From NCBI GenBank assembly GCA_019352875.1, contig JAAAFW010000015.1:1504608-1568607 (forward strand): a stretch of DNA of 64,000 nt, given 5' to 3'. The notes beneath the pieces were generated by a model. The model was not told the DNA's origin, made no database searches, and was given only the letters and a program-made list of their open reading frames with translations. A program made the translations under genes and the position numbers. The stretch's first letter is position 1. Each line of letters starts with the position of its first letter. This document shows positions 17,800-25,860 of the stretch, piece after piece. The DNA is from Pedobacter cryoconitis (GTDB lineage: Bacteria; Bacteroidota; Bacteroidia; Sphingobacteriales; Sphingobacteriaceae).

Positions 17800-18690
17800 T
17801 TAAGCGCTAATTTCAAGCTTATAGCCTTTACCACGTATTACAACAATGTTGATATTAGGATCAAATTCCAGTTTTTTTCTAAGTTTAGATATGAACATAT
17901 CCAGGCTGCGCCCCACAATAACACCTTGATCTTCCCAGATCTCTTTTTGCAGCCGGCTTCGCGCTATAGTCTCGTTGGGAGAAGATGCGAAAATATGCAA
18001 TACACGGGTTTCAGTTCCAGTCAAGTCTATCATGTTTCCATTTATCATGAGCTTACGATTCTTTGCATCAAACAATATTGAGCCCAAAGTGACAATATCA
18101 GTATTCTGTCCATCACTTAAGACCCTACGCTGCTTAACAGATCTCAAAAAAATAAAACCAACAAATGCTAAAAAGGGCAAACTGCCTAGAAGAAATTTAT
18201 TCTTCACTGTATTTATGCTCGTCGGTTTAAATTTAATGGTGATCATGTAACATGCTATGGGTTGCTTTCTTCCTATACAAGCTACAATATCATCTTGTTT
18301 GTATTCGGAGATAGCGTAACTATAGGCTATACTGGAGTTGCCACATTTCAGAACATTAACTACATAGTCACTTGCGAGCGGGTCTTTAGCCAGCAAGTGC
18401 CGGGTAGTATTCACCAGAAATTCCGGTTGAAATGTCAGCTCATTCTCAAAGCTGATCTGATACTCATTTTCTGCGATCTTTTTTATCGGCAGCACCCTTG
18501 AAGTACTGTCGCCCGACTGTAACAGCAGTTCATGTCCGATCCTGCGGAGCAAGACTTCCCTTCTTGAGATAGCAAACTCATCACTATCAGTCATTCTGAA
18601 AGCTGCGCAAATCACAGAAATAAACAAAAACGCGATCAATCCAAAAAGGTACTTGCCTTTCCCGGACAGGAGATTGCGGTTATCAAGCAT
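17800..18690 (-). CDS. membrane-anchored OmpR/ToxR-type winged-helix regulator
   Basis: A 296-residue protein with an N-terminal membrane helix (YLFGLIAFLFISVICAAF), an extracytoplasmic domain of about 140 residues with two cysteines, a second helix (FLLGSLPFLAFVGFIFL), and a C-terminal Trans_reg_C winged helix: IDLTGTETRVLHIFASSPNE, RSLDMFISKLRKKLE, IRGKGYKL. The DNA-binding domain is at the C terminus and inside, the reverse of ToxR/CadC order. It would signal directly from periplasm to promoter without phosphorelay. Divergent from the propeller lipoprotein gene, a likely target or partner. Confidence 0.8.
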   Translation of the reverse strand: MLDNRNLLSGKGKYLFGLIAFLFISVICAAFRMTDSDEFAISRREVLLRRIGHELLLQSGDSTSRVLPIKKIAENEYQISFENELTFQPEFLVNTTRHLLAKDPLASDYVVNVLKCGNSSIAYSYAISEYKQDDIVACIGRKQPIACYMITIKFKPTSINTVKNKFLLGSLPFLAFVGFIFLRSVKQRRVLSDGQNTDIVTLGSILFDAKNRKLMINGNMIDLTGTETRVLHIFASSPNETIARSRLQKEIWEDQGVIVGRSLDMFISKLRKKLEFDPNINIVVIRGKGYKLEISA

Positions 18691-18854
18691 AGTGTCAAAT
18701 TTTTATTTACAAAGTTTACATTCTTATTTACAATCCAAATCCCCTGTGCTGAAACATATCAAAGTACTTTCGCTGAACCAATCCTAAAATTGAATAATAG
18801 CGCTGAATTGAGCGCTATTGGAAAAGTGCAGCGATTACAAATATTAAATAAATT

Positions 18855-19889
18855 ATGAAACACCTGCAAGTATATGCTTTGCTTTCGATCCTTATTTTTT
18901 GCACCTCCTGCGGACAAAAGCAAGCAAAAGGAAAAACAATAATGATCAACCCAAAAACCAAAGGCGTCATTACCTCCCATGGACCTAAAGTCATTACCCG
19001 AAATATCATACAAGATAGAAAAGGCAACATTTGGATGGCTGCATTCGATGGCATCTTTAAATACGATGGAAAGTCTTTTACTAACATTACAAGTAAAGTG
19101 AGTTCGGCCCGCTTTTTTTCCATCGCGGAAGATCGCAGTGGCAACTTCTGGTTCGGCTCTGTCGGCTCAGGTGTTTATTATTACAATGGAAGATCGTTCC
19201 GAAATTTCACAACCAAGGATGGACTTCTTAATAACGGAGTTGGCAGTATTTATGAAGATAAAAAAGGCAACATCTGGTTCGGTGTTTCAGGTGGGGTAAG
19301 CCGTTACGACGGGGAATCCTTTCAAAATTATATCATAGATGGGCGTACCATGAAAGAGGATCGGACAGGGAGAATATTTCCAAACAGGCGCCATTATGGA
19401 GTTTCATCTATTATTGAGGATAAAACAGGTAAGTTTTGGTTTGCTACAGAGACCAATATCTTTATTTATGATGGAAAAACATTTACCGCTTTCACTCATG
19501 CTGAAAAACCCTTCATGAATACCCGTTCAATCATCCAGGACAAGAAAGGCAGTATTTGGCTGGGTGGTGCCGACGGTCTCTGGCGTTATGATGGCAGTAT
19601 ACTTACCATTTTTAAGCAGGGCTTTGTCGGCCATATCATGGAGGATAAAAAAGGTAATATTTGGACCAGTTCAGGAAGAAATAGTTATCAGGGCTGGGCT
19701 CTTTCCCGGTATGACGCAAAGTCCTTTTCTGATAAAACGCCAACAGTGACCACAATAGCAAATAAACAAATGACTTTTGGGATCTTAGAAGATGATAAAG
19801 GAAATATTTGGTTTGGCGACTTTGATGGAGTGCATCGTTATGATGGAAAGACCATTACTGACTTTAAAAATGCAGCCGGCAAGCAATAG
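18855..19889 (+). CDS. lipoprotein made of seven two-component-regulator-propeller repeats
   Basis: A 344-residue protein with a lipoprotein signal (ILIFCTSC, Cys near 20) and seven Reg_prop repeats of about 40 residues, each D-x-x-G-N-I-W-F-G followed by a YDGKSF-like strand (at GNIWMAAF, GNFWFGSV, GNIWFGVS, GKFWFATE, GSIWLGGA, GNIWTSSG, GNIWFGDF). Seven repeats would close one propeller. In Bacteroidota this module is the sensor half of hybrid two-component systems. Here it stands alone as an exposed lipoprotein with no kinase, and faces the membrane regulator gene. Ligand unknown. Confidence 0.82.
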   Translation: MKHLQVYALLSILIFCTSCGQKQAKGKTIMINPKTKGVITSHGPKVITRNIIQDRKGNIWMAAFDGIFKYDGKSFTNITSKVSSARFFSIAEDRSGNFWFGSVGSGVYYYNGRSFRNFTTKDGLLNNGVGSIYEDKKGNIWFGVSGGVSRYDGESFQNYIIDGRTMKEDRTGRIFPNRRHYGVSSIIEDKTGKFWFATETNIFIYDGKTFTAFTHAEKPFMNTRSIIQDKKGSIWLGGADGLWRYDGSILTIFKQGFVGHIMEDKKGNIWTSSGRNSYQGWALSRYDAKSFSDKTPTVTTIANKQMTFGILEDDKGNIWFGDFDGVHRYDGKTITDFKNAAGKQ

Positions 19890-20135
19890 GTTTCTTGCCA
19901 ATTTAAAATCATTTGTCATGTTGGGAATCAAAAATATATCATAATAGATACCAAGGAAAGTGTTGTTACATGGAAAGGTACTAGTCTGATTGGTTCAAAT
20001 AGTCATTGTATTGGGCGAATAATAGGCAGCGATGTTCCGATAATCCCCTTCTCCCGGCGAATAGTAATTGTACCAAATATGAGTCTTTACTATTATTACT
20101 TTAGTATATTAAAGTTGAAATGATTTTAAGACTCA

Positions 20136-20798
20136 ATGAAAAGAATAATCGTTTTACTCATTTACCCGCTTGTTTTTTCCTCCTGTGAAAATAAGGAGCA
20201 GAAAACCCGGACGGATCAAACAGGTACAGTGAAAAAATATTCAGTGAATGAACCCGATCAAAATAGTATAGTTGCTGTTCAGGAGCAAGCCGTAAGAAGA
20301 GACTGGGTTGAGGATTTTATAGATTTCAGGAAGGCTCTTTACGAAAATAATACAGCAAAGCTTAAAACTTATTTTGATTTTCCGCTTTATGATGACGCTG
20401 CCTCTATTTGGAATGTGTGTCCATTAACGGAAGCAGAAAGAAACAGTCGGGACAAAGAAGTAGATGATGCTGAGGCTTTTTATGAAAAAGATTTCGATCG
20501 TTATTACAAGCGCATTTTTGACAACAAATTTCTCAGTGGAATATTAAAATTAAAATCGGCAGCCCTTTTAAATACCGGAATGACACAAACCGAAGAATTT
20601 CCAGATGCCTCAGCTCCCTATATAATGTATGCCTCCACGGATGAAGGGTTAAAAACATTGGAGTTGAATATGGCTTTCCGCAACATTGGAACAGATGGAG
20701 ATGGAAAGTCTATCGAGGGAGAGTCCAATGTGGTTTACGTTTTCGATGTTATTGAAGGCAAGAAATTGAAGTTTAAAAAGATTGTCATTGCCGGTTAA
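20136..20798 (+). CDS. lipoprotein of unknown function
   Basis: A 220-residue protein with lipobox VFSSC (Cys near 17), then a charged linker and an alpha/beta domain. WVEDFIDFRKALYENNTAKL and the following LKTYFDFPL recall secreted domains of unknown function from Bacteroidota. No catalytic residues recognisable. It is the first of three consecutive lipoprotein-like genes on the plus strand, with eight bp to the next start. The 246 bp before it hold nothing I can support beyond AT-rich spacer. Confidence 0.65.
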   Translation: MKRIIVLLIYPLVFSSCENKEQKTRTDQTGTVKKYSVNEPDQNSIVAVQEQAVRRDWVEDFIDFRKALYENNTAKLKTYFDFPLYDDAASIWNVCPLTEAERNSRDKEVDDAEAFYEKDFDRYYKRIFDNKFLSGILKLKSAALLNTGMTQTEEFPDASAPYIMYASTDEGLKTLELNMAFRNIGTDGDGKSIEGESNVVYVFDVIEGKKLKFKKIVIAG

Positions 20799-20805
20799 CC
20801 TGATT

Positions 20806-21633
20806 ATGAGAAAAACGAAAAGTGGAAAATTAACAATTGGGCTTTTCCTGATTATACTAGGTCTGAGTTCGTGTGTCTCCAGGTTATCTCGGCCCGAAAT
20901 ATCAGGAGTAATTGTGGGTTATGATAATAAACCGGTAGCAGGTTGTAAAATTGGGGAAGCTGTTACCGGTATCAACGGCCACTTTATTTTACGCGAGCAA
21001 CGTTACCAGGCTTTTATGTTAAGCGAAATAATGGTTATGGAAGCTCCTCCTTTAATGGTCCACGCACCTATTGAAAAAGATGGATTTGAAAAAGATGCAG
21101 TTTCGCTATGGAGCCCGCGCGGGGGAGGTCAGTCTAAGGGTGCGAAATACAATCTTGATACCATCTATCTGAAGAGAAATGATGAACAATTTGATATTCC
21201 TGCATTGTTAAACAATAGTAAATGGAGATTAAGTTACAACAAAACTGCCGATACCATTTATTTAGTGAAATATGGATTCACAGCATGGTGCAAGACAGAC
21301 CGTTGTGGCCGGTTTTACAGCAGCTATGAAGCTTTAACAGATAATCAATACGCAGACAGGGTGAAAAATCTTCCCGAAGGAATAATTAAACGATTTATAG
21401 ATATTGAACTCGAATCGCACAAATCTGTCCTTAAAATTCAAGAGATAGACCATTACGCACGTACATCTGACGAAGTTATCAAAAAGCCAGATACCTTGAT
21501 CGCCGGGGGTAGTTGGAAATTAACAACCGATAACTTACTGTGGTTTGATATTCATAACATGAAGTCAATTTCTGGAAAGTTTAAGCTGTCAGATATAGAT
21601 TTATATCAGTTGAGGCTTATAAGAACGGAATGA
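20806..21633 (+). CDS. lipoprotein with carboxypeptidase-regulatory-like N-terminal segment, unknown function
   Basis: Start taken at ATG 20806 (MRKTKSGKLTIGLFLIILGLS), giving a lipoprotein signal with Cys in LGLSSC. An earlier in-frame start at 20782 lies inside the previous gene. Residues about 30-65 (ISGVIVGYDNKPVAGCKIGE, then TGINGHFILRE) look like a CarboxypepD_reg beta-sandwich with the conserved GHF turn. The remainder is unrecognised. Probably co-transcribed with its neighbours. Confidence 0.6.
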   Translation: MRKTKSGKLTIGLFLIILGLSSCVSRLSRPEISGVIVGYDNKPVAGCKIGEAVTGINGHFILREQRYQAFMLSEIMVMEAPPLMVHAPIEKDGFEKDAVSLWSPRGGGQSKGAKYNLDTIYLKRNDEQFDIPALLNNSKWRLSYNKTADTIYLVKYGFTAWCKTDRCGRFYSSYEALTDNQYADRVKNLPEGIIKRFIDIELESHKSVLKIQEIDHYARTSDEVIKKPDTLIAGGSWKLTTDNLLWFDIHNMKSISGKFKLSDIDLYQLRLIRTE

Positions 21634-21698
21634 AGTATTGAACATAACCAATTAGCGATATCAATTACAACATGTCTGACAATAAACAATCAAACAAA

Positions 21699-22568
21699 AT
21701 GAAATTCACCTATGTGTTAATGATGGTGTTTACAACTGGTAGCTGTTCTGGTTCGCAACAGAACGGTGCTAAAGTAGTAAAAGATAAGCCTGTAATTCAA
21801 TCTGAGAAAATTATTTATTATGATATCGAAGGCTCCAAAAGCGAGCGGAGCTATGATTTTGGAAAGGATTTGTTTAAGGAATATGATCGCAGTGGTAAGC
21901 AGCTTAAAGAATCCATTATTTTAGTTGATGAGCAAACACAGAAGGAAACAATCAATTTAGGCTACTTATATCACTATCAGAATGGAAAGCTAAGTAAAGG
22001 CGAAAATTATAGTGTTTTAAGGGGTGGTATTAAGAAAGAAGAAGTACAATTTATTTACAACGCTGGTGGTAAACTTGAAAAAGAGGTCCATGATGCATTT
22101 GAAGATGGTAAAAAAGTCTTAAACAAAAACTGTTTTTATATCCTCTATAGTTATGGCAAGAATGATACAGAAGATCATTTCAGCTTTAATGAAGGAACTC
22201 AAAAGTTTGAACTTTCCTATCGTACGCTAAAAGAATTTGATCTTCACAAGAACCTGGTTAAAGAAATTGATTATGACCCGCAGAATGAGCCTTACAGGTC
22301 CATTGTAAGAACTTACAATGATATAAATCAAATAATCAGGGAGCGAAGAGTAGACCAGTATTCTGACGTGGATGAAAGCACAGTGTACAATGATGAAGGG
22401 GACATCTTAAAAATAACAACGAAAGATGGGGGTGAAATGATTTACACTTACAAATATGACCAATACAATAACTGGATTGAAAAAACAGAAAAAATCATTA
22501 GTGTAAGCAATGGTAAATCAGAGATTAGTGCCAATCACCTGATAAAAAGATCAATTATATATTATTAG
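21699..22568 (+). CDS. lipoprotein with YD-repeat-like beta strands, unknown function
   Basis: Start taken at the second Met, 21699 (MKFTYVLMMVFTTGSC), because it gives a good lipoprotein signal; the ATG at 21672 would add nine polar residues. The roughly 289-residue product has recurring YD/YN motifs (KEYDRSGKQ, IDYDPQNEP, RTYNDINQI, TVYNDEGDI, YKYDQYNNW), resembling Rhs-type strands or the single-chain 'RHS repeat' lipoproteins of Bacteroidota. Surface or periplasmic; role unknown. Confidence 0.6.
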   Translation: MKFTYVLMMVFTTGSCSGSQQNGAKVVKDKPVIQSEKIIYYDIEGSKSERSYDFGKDLFKEYDRSGKQLKESIILVDEQTQKETINLGYLYHYQNGKLSKGENYSVLRGGIKKEEVQFIYNAGGKLEKEVHDAFEDGKKVLNKNCFYILYSYGKNDTEDHFSFNEGTQKFELSYRTLKEFDLHKNLVKEIDYDPQNEPYRSIVRTYNDINQIIRERRVDQYSDVDESTVYNDEGDILKITTKDGGEMIYTYKYDQYNNWIEKTEKIISVSNGKSEISANHLIKRSIIYY

Positions 22569-22727
22569 GTCCAGATAGCAGACTGAGGTACTTTTCCGTC
22601 GATTGGCTGTATGATGAATTTTAGGGTTTCTATTTGTACGATTTTAAGGGTGTTTTACCGCAGAACGCATACGCAGCATTTGTGAGAAATATCAGTGAAT
22701 ATATTTAAACCCATTAAAAGAACGAGT

Positions 22728-23228
22728 ATGGGAATGATGAGTTTATATACCAAAGTTTCAACCACAAGAAAAGTTTTACTGATCACAGGTATTTGCACAC
22801 TCCTGATCAGTATCTGTATTGTCTTTCCTATTGAAAGCAGTAAAACCAATTTCTTAGAAGATTTTGGCTATACTTTTTTCACCCTGGCCATAGCGCTATT
22901 GCTCTTGCTATATGGGTTATTAGGAAAGCATTTTCTCATAGGTCTTCTGTTTGTCATTACAAGTTCAATTGCTGGGGCTATCTTTTTTTATGTAGCATAT
23001 CCGCTTGTTCCTTTTACTGTCTTTGTTGCTATTTGGCTGGGTATCCCTTCAGGACTTATTACAGCAATAATATTCATGATTGCTAATTTTTACTTTTTCA
23101 ATGCAATCAAAAAATATAAACTGATCAAACAAATCGGTCTGTATGTGATCATCCTTTTTATTGTTTCGGTTTTGTTTGGTTATGGCGGAGATTGGATTTA
23201 TGAAATCACTGAATATTTTAAGAATTGA
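22728..23228 (+). CDS. integral membrane protein, unknown function
   Basis: About 166 residues with five hydrophobic helices (VLLITGICTLLISICIVF, GYTFFTLAIALLLLLYGLL, LIGLLFVITSSIAGAIFFY, LGIPSGLITAIIFMIANFYF, IGLYVIILFIVSVLFGYGG). The open frame begins with GTG 22695; ATG 22728 is a more natural start. No family recognised. It is the last intact gene before the degraded region. Confidence 0.55.
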   Translation: MGMMSLYTKVSTTRKVLLITGICTLLISICIVFPIESSKTNFLEDFGYTFFTLAIALLLLLYGLLGKHFLIGLLFVITSSIAGAIFFYVAYPLVPFTVFVAIWLGIPSGLITAIIFMIANFYFFNAIKKYKLIKQIGLYVIILFIVSVLFGYGGDWIYEITEYFKN

Positions 23229-23250
23229 GACAGGCCTGGTTAGAAGGTGA

Positions 23251-23523
23251 ATTAAAACGAAACTGGCCAGCACTAAACTCAAACAATGCGAGCTAACTTC
23301 AGCCAGCCCGGCACTTGTCGCTATGGCCACGGTGATAGTGCAGGACTTCCTAAAGAAGTTTAAAGGAGAACGTCAATACCTCATTGTAATAAACCATGAT
23401 CTTTTCAGCCGTAATCTTGCCAGAAGTCCTAATGAAAATTGCAGATCTGGAAAGAAATCATGTTGTAAAGGTACTATCCTCATTGACCCGACCTTACTAC
23501 ATTACCTGCAGATGATCAAATAA
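23251..23523 (+). pseudogene. C-terminal gene fragment of unknown family
   Basis: The frame is open from 23251 with no good start (first ATG 23323) and reads as coding: TSASPALVAMATVIVQDF followed by LKKFKGERQYLIVINHD. The pattern recalls the C-terminal helix of E1/ThiF-like enzymes, but this is only an impression. The lack of an N terminus and the decayed sequence after it suggest a remnant. Confidence 0.35.
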
Positions 23524-23524
23524 A

Positions 23525-23562
23525 AAAGGGTTGCTTTTTTACGAGCAACCCTTTAATTTTTC
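23525..23562. terminator. rho-independent terminator
   Basis: AAAGGGTTGC (23525-23534) pairs with GCAACCCTTT (23545-23554), followed by AATTTTT on the plus strand and preceded by A-runs on the minus strand. It is immediately followed by a second small hairpin, CGGAC-ATGA-GTCCG, and a GTACCC. Confidence 0.7.
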
Positions 23563-24556
23563 GGACATGAGTCCGGTAATGTACCCATGAGCGGGAATAC
23601 TTTGAACACTTAGAACGCTTTTTAGGGCTTATAGGACCAATTATTGATGATTTAAAAACGAAAGGATTTATAAAATGACAAAAAATAAAAGGATTTATCT
23701 AGCATTTTCTTTCCATAAGTTGCCCTTGACCGGTCTTGCTTTGAACCAGAAATTTGACATTATCAAATATAATTTTCTGATTCTTATTTTAACTACCAAA
23801 GTATGTAGGTTTTACAGTAAAAGCTAATCAATCATTATCTCACCGTGTTTTGATATAGATTTTAAAATACACTTTTAAACATTTTCTGGAGGTACTTCTT
23901 ACCGGAATTACACGAATAAACCATAAGGAGTTTGATCTGATTACGGCTAAAAATGGAAAAATCTATAATTTTCAATGCAAGAATAACCATATTGATATTG
24001 CCAAAGTTGGTACCAACTATAAACTAATGGGCAGATTATACAAAAGGTTGATCACTTACTACCGTAAATCGATCACAAAGGAAGTGAACCGCGAACATCT
24101 AATCAAGACGAAGCTAGGATTATCTGATATTGAACATTTTGTTATCTCCAGATTTCCGGAAATTATATAAGACTCGGATATACTTAACTGTAATCCATGG
24201 AAAGCTGGCTTCGAAAACAGAACCATTAAAAAATAGCCATGCACAAACCAAACTTCCAGTGGTACGCATCACCAGAAACAATGCTGGAAACGTCTAACAC
24301 GATGATTATTTTGGCACTGAACATTTTAAATGTGCCCTAGTGATCCAAAAGCTTGAGGCACTCAAACAACTTATTAAAGCCCCACATGAAGGCAATGTTC
24401 CATTCCAGGTTTTTCAAGACTACATGGGCAGTTCTTTTTCGAAAAGTTAACCGATCATCTCTTGCTCGACCTTACTTCATGGCTAAGTATAGGTCAAACT
24501 AAGAAGCAATATCTTCGAAAAATAAAGTGCATTTTTGAACAGAACAAAACATACTT
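23563..24556. other. degraded region with short coding remnants
   Basis: About 1 kb without an intact gene. Besides the nuclease remnant annotated separately, two short plus-strand frames look faintly coding: 23580-23678 (ends FLGLIGPIIDDLKTKGFIK, no start) and 23675-23827 (50 codons, starts MTKNKRIYLAF). The stretch 24171-24556 has many stops in every frame; I see only short plus-strand pieces there. Confidence 0.5.
23859..24170 (+). pseudogene. N-terminally truncated PD-(D/E)XK-like nuclease remnant
   Basis: An open frame of 103 codons without ATG, beginning just after a stop. It reads LLTGITRINHKEFDLITAKN, then GKIYNFQCKNNHIDIAK, then a basic helical tail ending HFVISRFPEII. The E-F-D ... 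Q-C-K spacing is that of the PD-(D/E)XK nuclease core (Asp, then Gln/Glu-x-Lys). The N-terminal helix that should precede it is missing, so the gene is broken. It may derive from a restriction or Mrr/Cas4-like protein, but this fragment is too short to decide. Confidence 0.5.
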
Positions 24557-24814
24557 ATGGCTTGCAAATTTTCAACCAATTCGGTATCCAACATTGATCA
24601 GCACTTTCAGGTAGCAATGGATGAACTGAAAAACTTCGAAGGCCAATTTAATGGGGACATTAACGCCGGAGATTTCACATTATCGGTGCTGGGAGGCAAT
24701 TTTAAGGGCAGTTTTAAAAAAATCAGGAACAGAATTGATTGGAACATTGAGTCCAAGCCATTTTTTATACCTTGTTCAGTGATTGAAAATTTTCTTAGAA
24801 ATCATTTAAGTTAG
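24557..24814 (+). CDS. small conserved-looking protein, unknown function
   Basis: An 85-residue protein: an N-terminal helix (NIDQHFQVAMDELKNF), two beta hairpins (GQFNGDINAGDFTLSVLGG, then GNFKGSFKKIRNRIDWNIE) and ESKPFFIPCSVIENFLRNHL. The composition is that of a small folded protein; similar 85-residue proteins with an F-x-G-D...G-x-F pattern occur in Bacteroidota as I recall. It faces the effector gene convergently with a 26-bp gap. No function can be given. Confidence 0.5.
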   Translation: MACKFSTNSVSNIDQHFQVAMDELKNFEGQFNGDINAGDFTLSVLGGNFKGSFKKIRNRIDWNIESKPFFIPCSVIENFLRNHLS

Positions 24815-24840
24815 TCTACCTTCCCCGGTCAGAAAATCTG

Positions 24841-25860
24841 TTATAATAGCTTGAGAGATTGGTTGTTCGGATAATCCTTTTTCATTTCACGGATAAGTTT
24901 ATCAAAGGTTATATCTCCCCCTCCGCCCTTTTCAATCTGAAACAGGGCATCAATCCACTGGGTCTTGCCATTAACATAAAGATTAATCAATGACAGGTCA
25001 CCACCCGACCGTTCCCATATCAGATTCTCTCTTATTCCCATTGGATAGACTTTTGGGGTTATTTCTGCAAGTTGCTCCCGAAGCGTGAATTTTTCGATTT
25101 TTGATTCAATCCCCAAATAATCGATCAGTCCAAAAATAAATTCAGTAGCATTCATGGAAGCATAAGGCTGAGAACCTTCTTTATCTGCAAGGTTCTTGTT
25201 CTCAACTAAATCAGATATGCCACGGACAAGCAAAGACTTTATCAATGGATACGGCCTGCATGCTTCCAAAAAACCTAAACCTTCCATTTCAACAGCCAGG
25301 GCATGACCGGCATGCAACTTTAAAAAGCTATATATCTCGCTGGACTGGGAACCGATCACCTTTTCCCCAGAAGCAATAGTGCCAGAAAAAATTTTGATCT
25401 CTCGGTGAAATTTAGGGTTTAAAAGTGTCTGTGCATGTCGTTTCCAGTTGTCCGATGTAGAATAACTTACAGCTTGCTGCTCGAGTTCATATGAGGAAAA
25501 GCCAAACTGCGGTCTAAACAAAAACTGTTCTTTTGCGTTGCCTCTTTCATATCCAATTATATCTGAGCCGATAACGATATCACCGATACTGACATCTTTC
25601 AATCCACCGGCCACACCGACAAAAAACAGGTAATTGGGATTGAAATGCTGAATTACCCTTTCAGTTTCAACCCCAGCATTAACATTGGTTTGATTTGTCC
25701 GCCCTACAACCAATTTGATAGGATTTCCGTTGGTCACATAAGTACCAACCTTATATATGGTCTTTGATACAGGATGAATATAATCTGTAATATCTGTAAG
25801 CTTAGAAATTACCGCTGTCTGCTCAACGGTGAGGGCGGTTAAAATAACTATTGTGTTCAT
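24841..25860 (-). CDS. predicted conflict effector: nucleoside-phosphorylase-fold domain with C-terminal EAD1-like domain
   Basis: A 339-residue protein. Residues 1 to about 240 form a PNP_UDP_1 (phosphorylase/nucleosidase) fold: YLFFVGVAGGLKDVSIGDIV for the phosphate and base region, AVEMEGLGFLEACR for the sugar-binding Met-Glu, and LLVRGISDLVENK with the catalytic Asp. Residues 271-339 form a small domain matching effector-associated domain 1 as I remember it, with NLIW, a central WIDAL, and YPNNQSL near the end. The same domain ends the upstream GAP1-like protein. The start overlaps the GAP1 stop by four bases. Family knowledge: phosphorylase-fold immune effectors (for example in Detocs) are ATP nucleosidases. 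Nucleotide cleavage here is an inference. Confidence 0.85.
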   Translation of the reverse strand: MNTIVILTALTVEQTAVISKLTDITDYIHPVSKTIYKVGTYVTNGNPIKLVVGRTNQTNVNAGVETERVIQHFNPNYLFFVGVAGGLKDVSIGDIVIGSDIIGYERGNAKEQFLFRPQFGFSSYELEQQAVSYSTSDNWKRHAQTLLNPKFHREIKIFSGTIASGEKVIGSQSSEIYSFLKLHAGHALAVEMEGLGFLEACRPYPLIKSLLVRGISDLVENKNLADKEGSQPYASMNATEFIFGLIDYLGIESKIEKFTLREQLAEITPKVYPMGIRENLIWERSGGDLSLINLYVNGKTQWIDALFQIEKGGGGDITFDKLIREMKKDYPNNQSLKLL

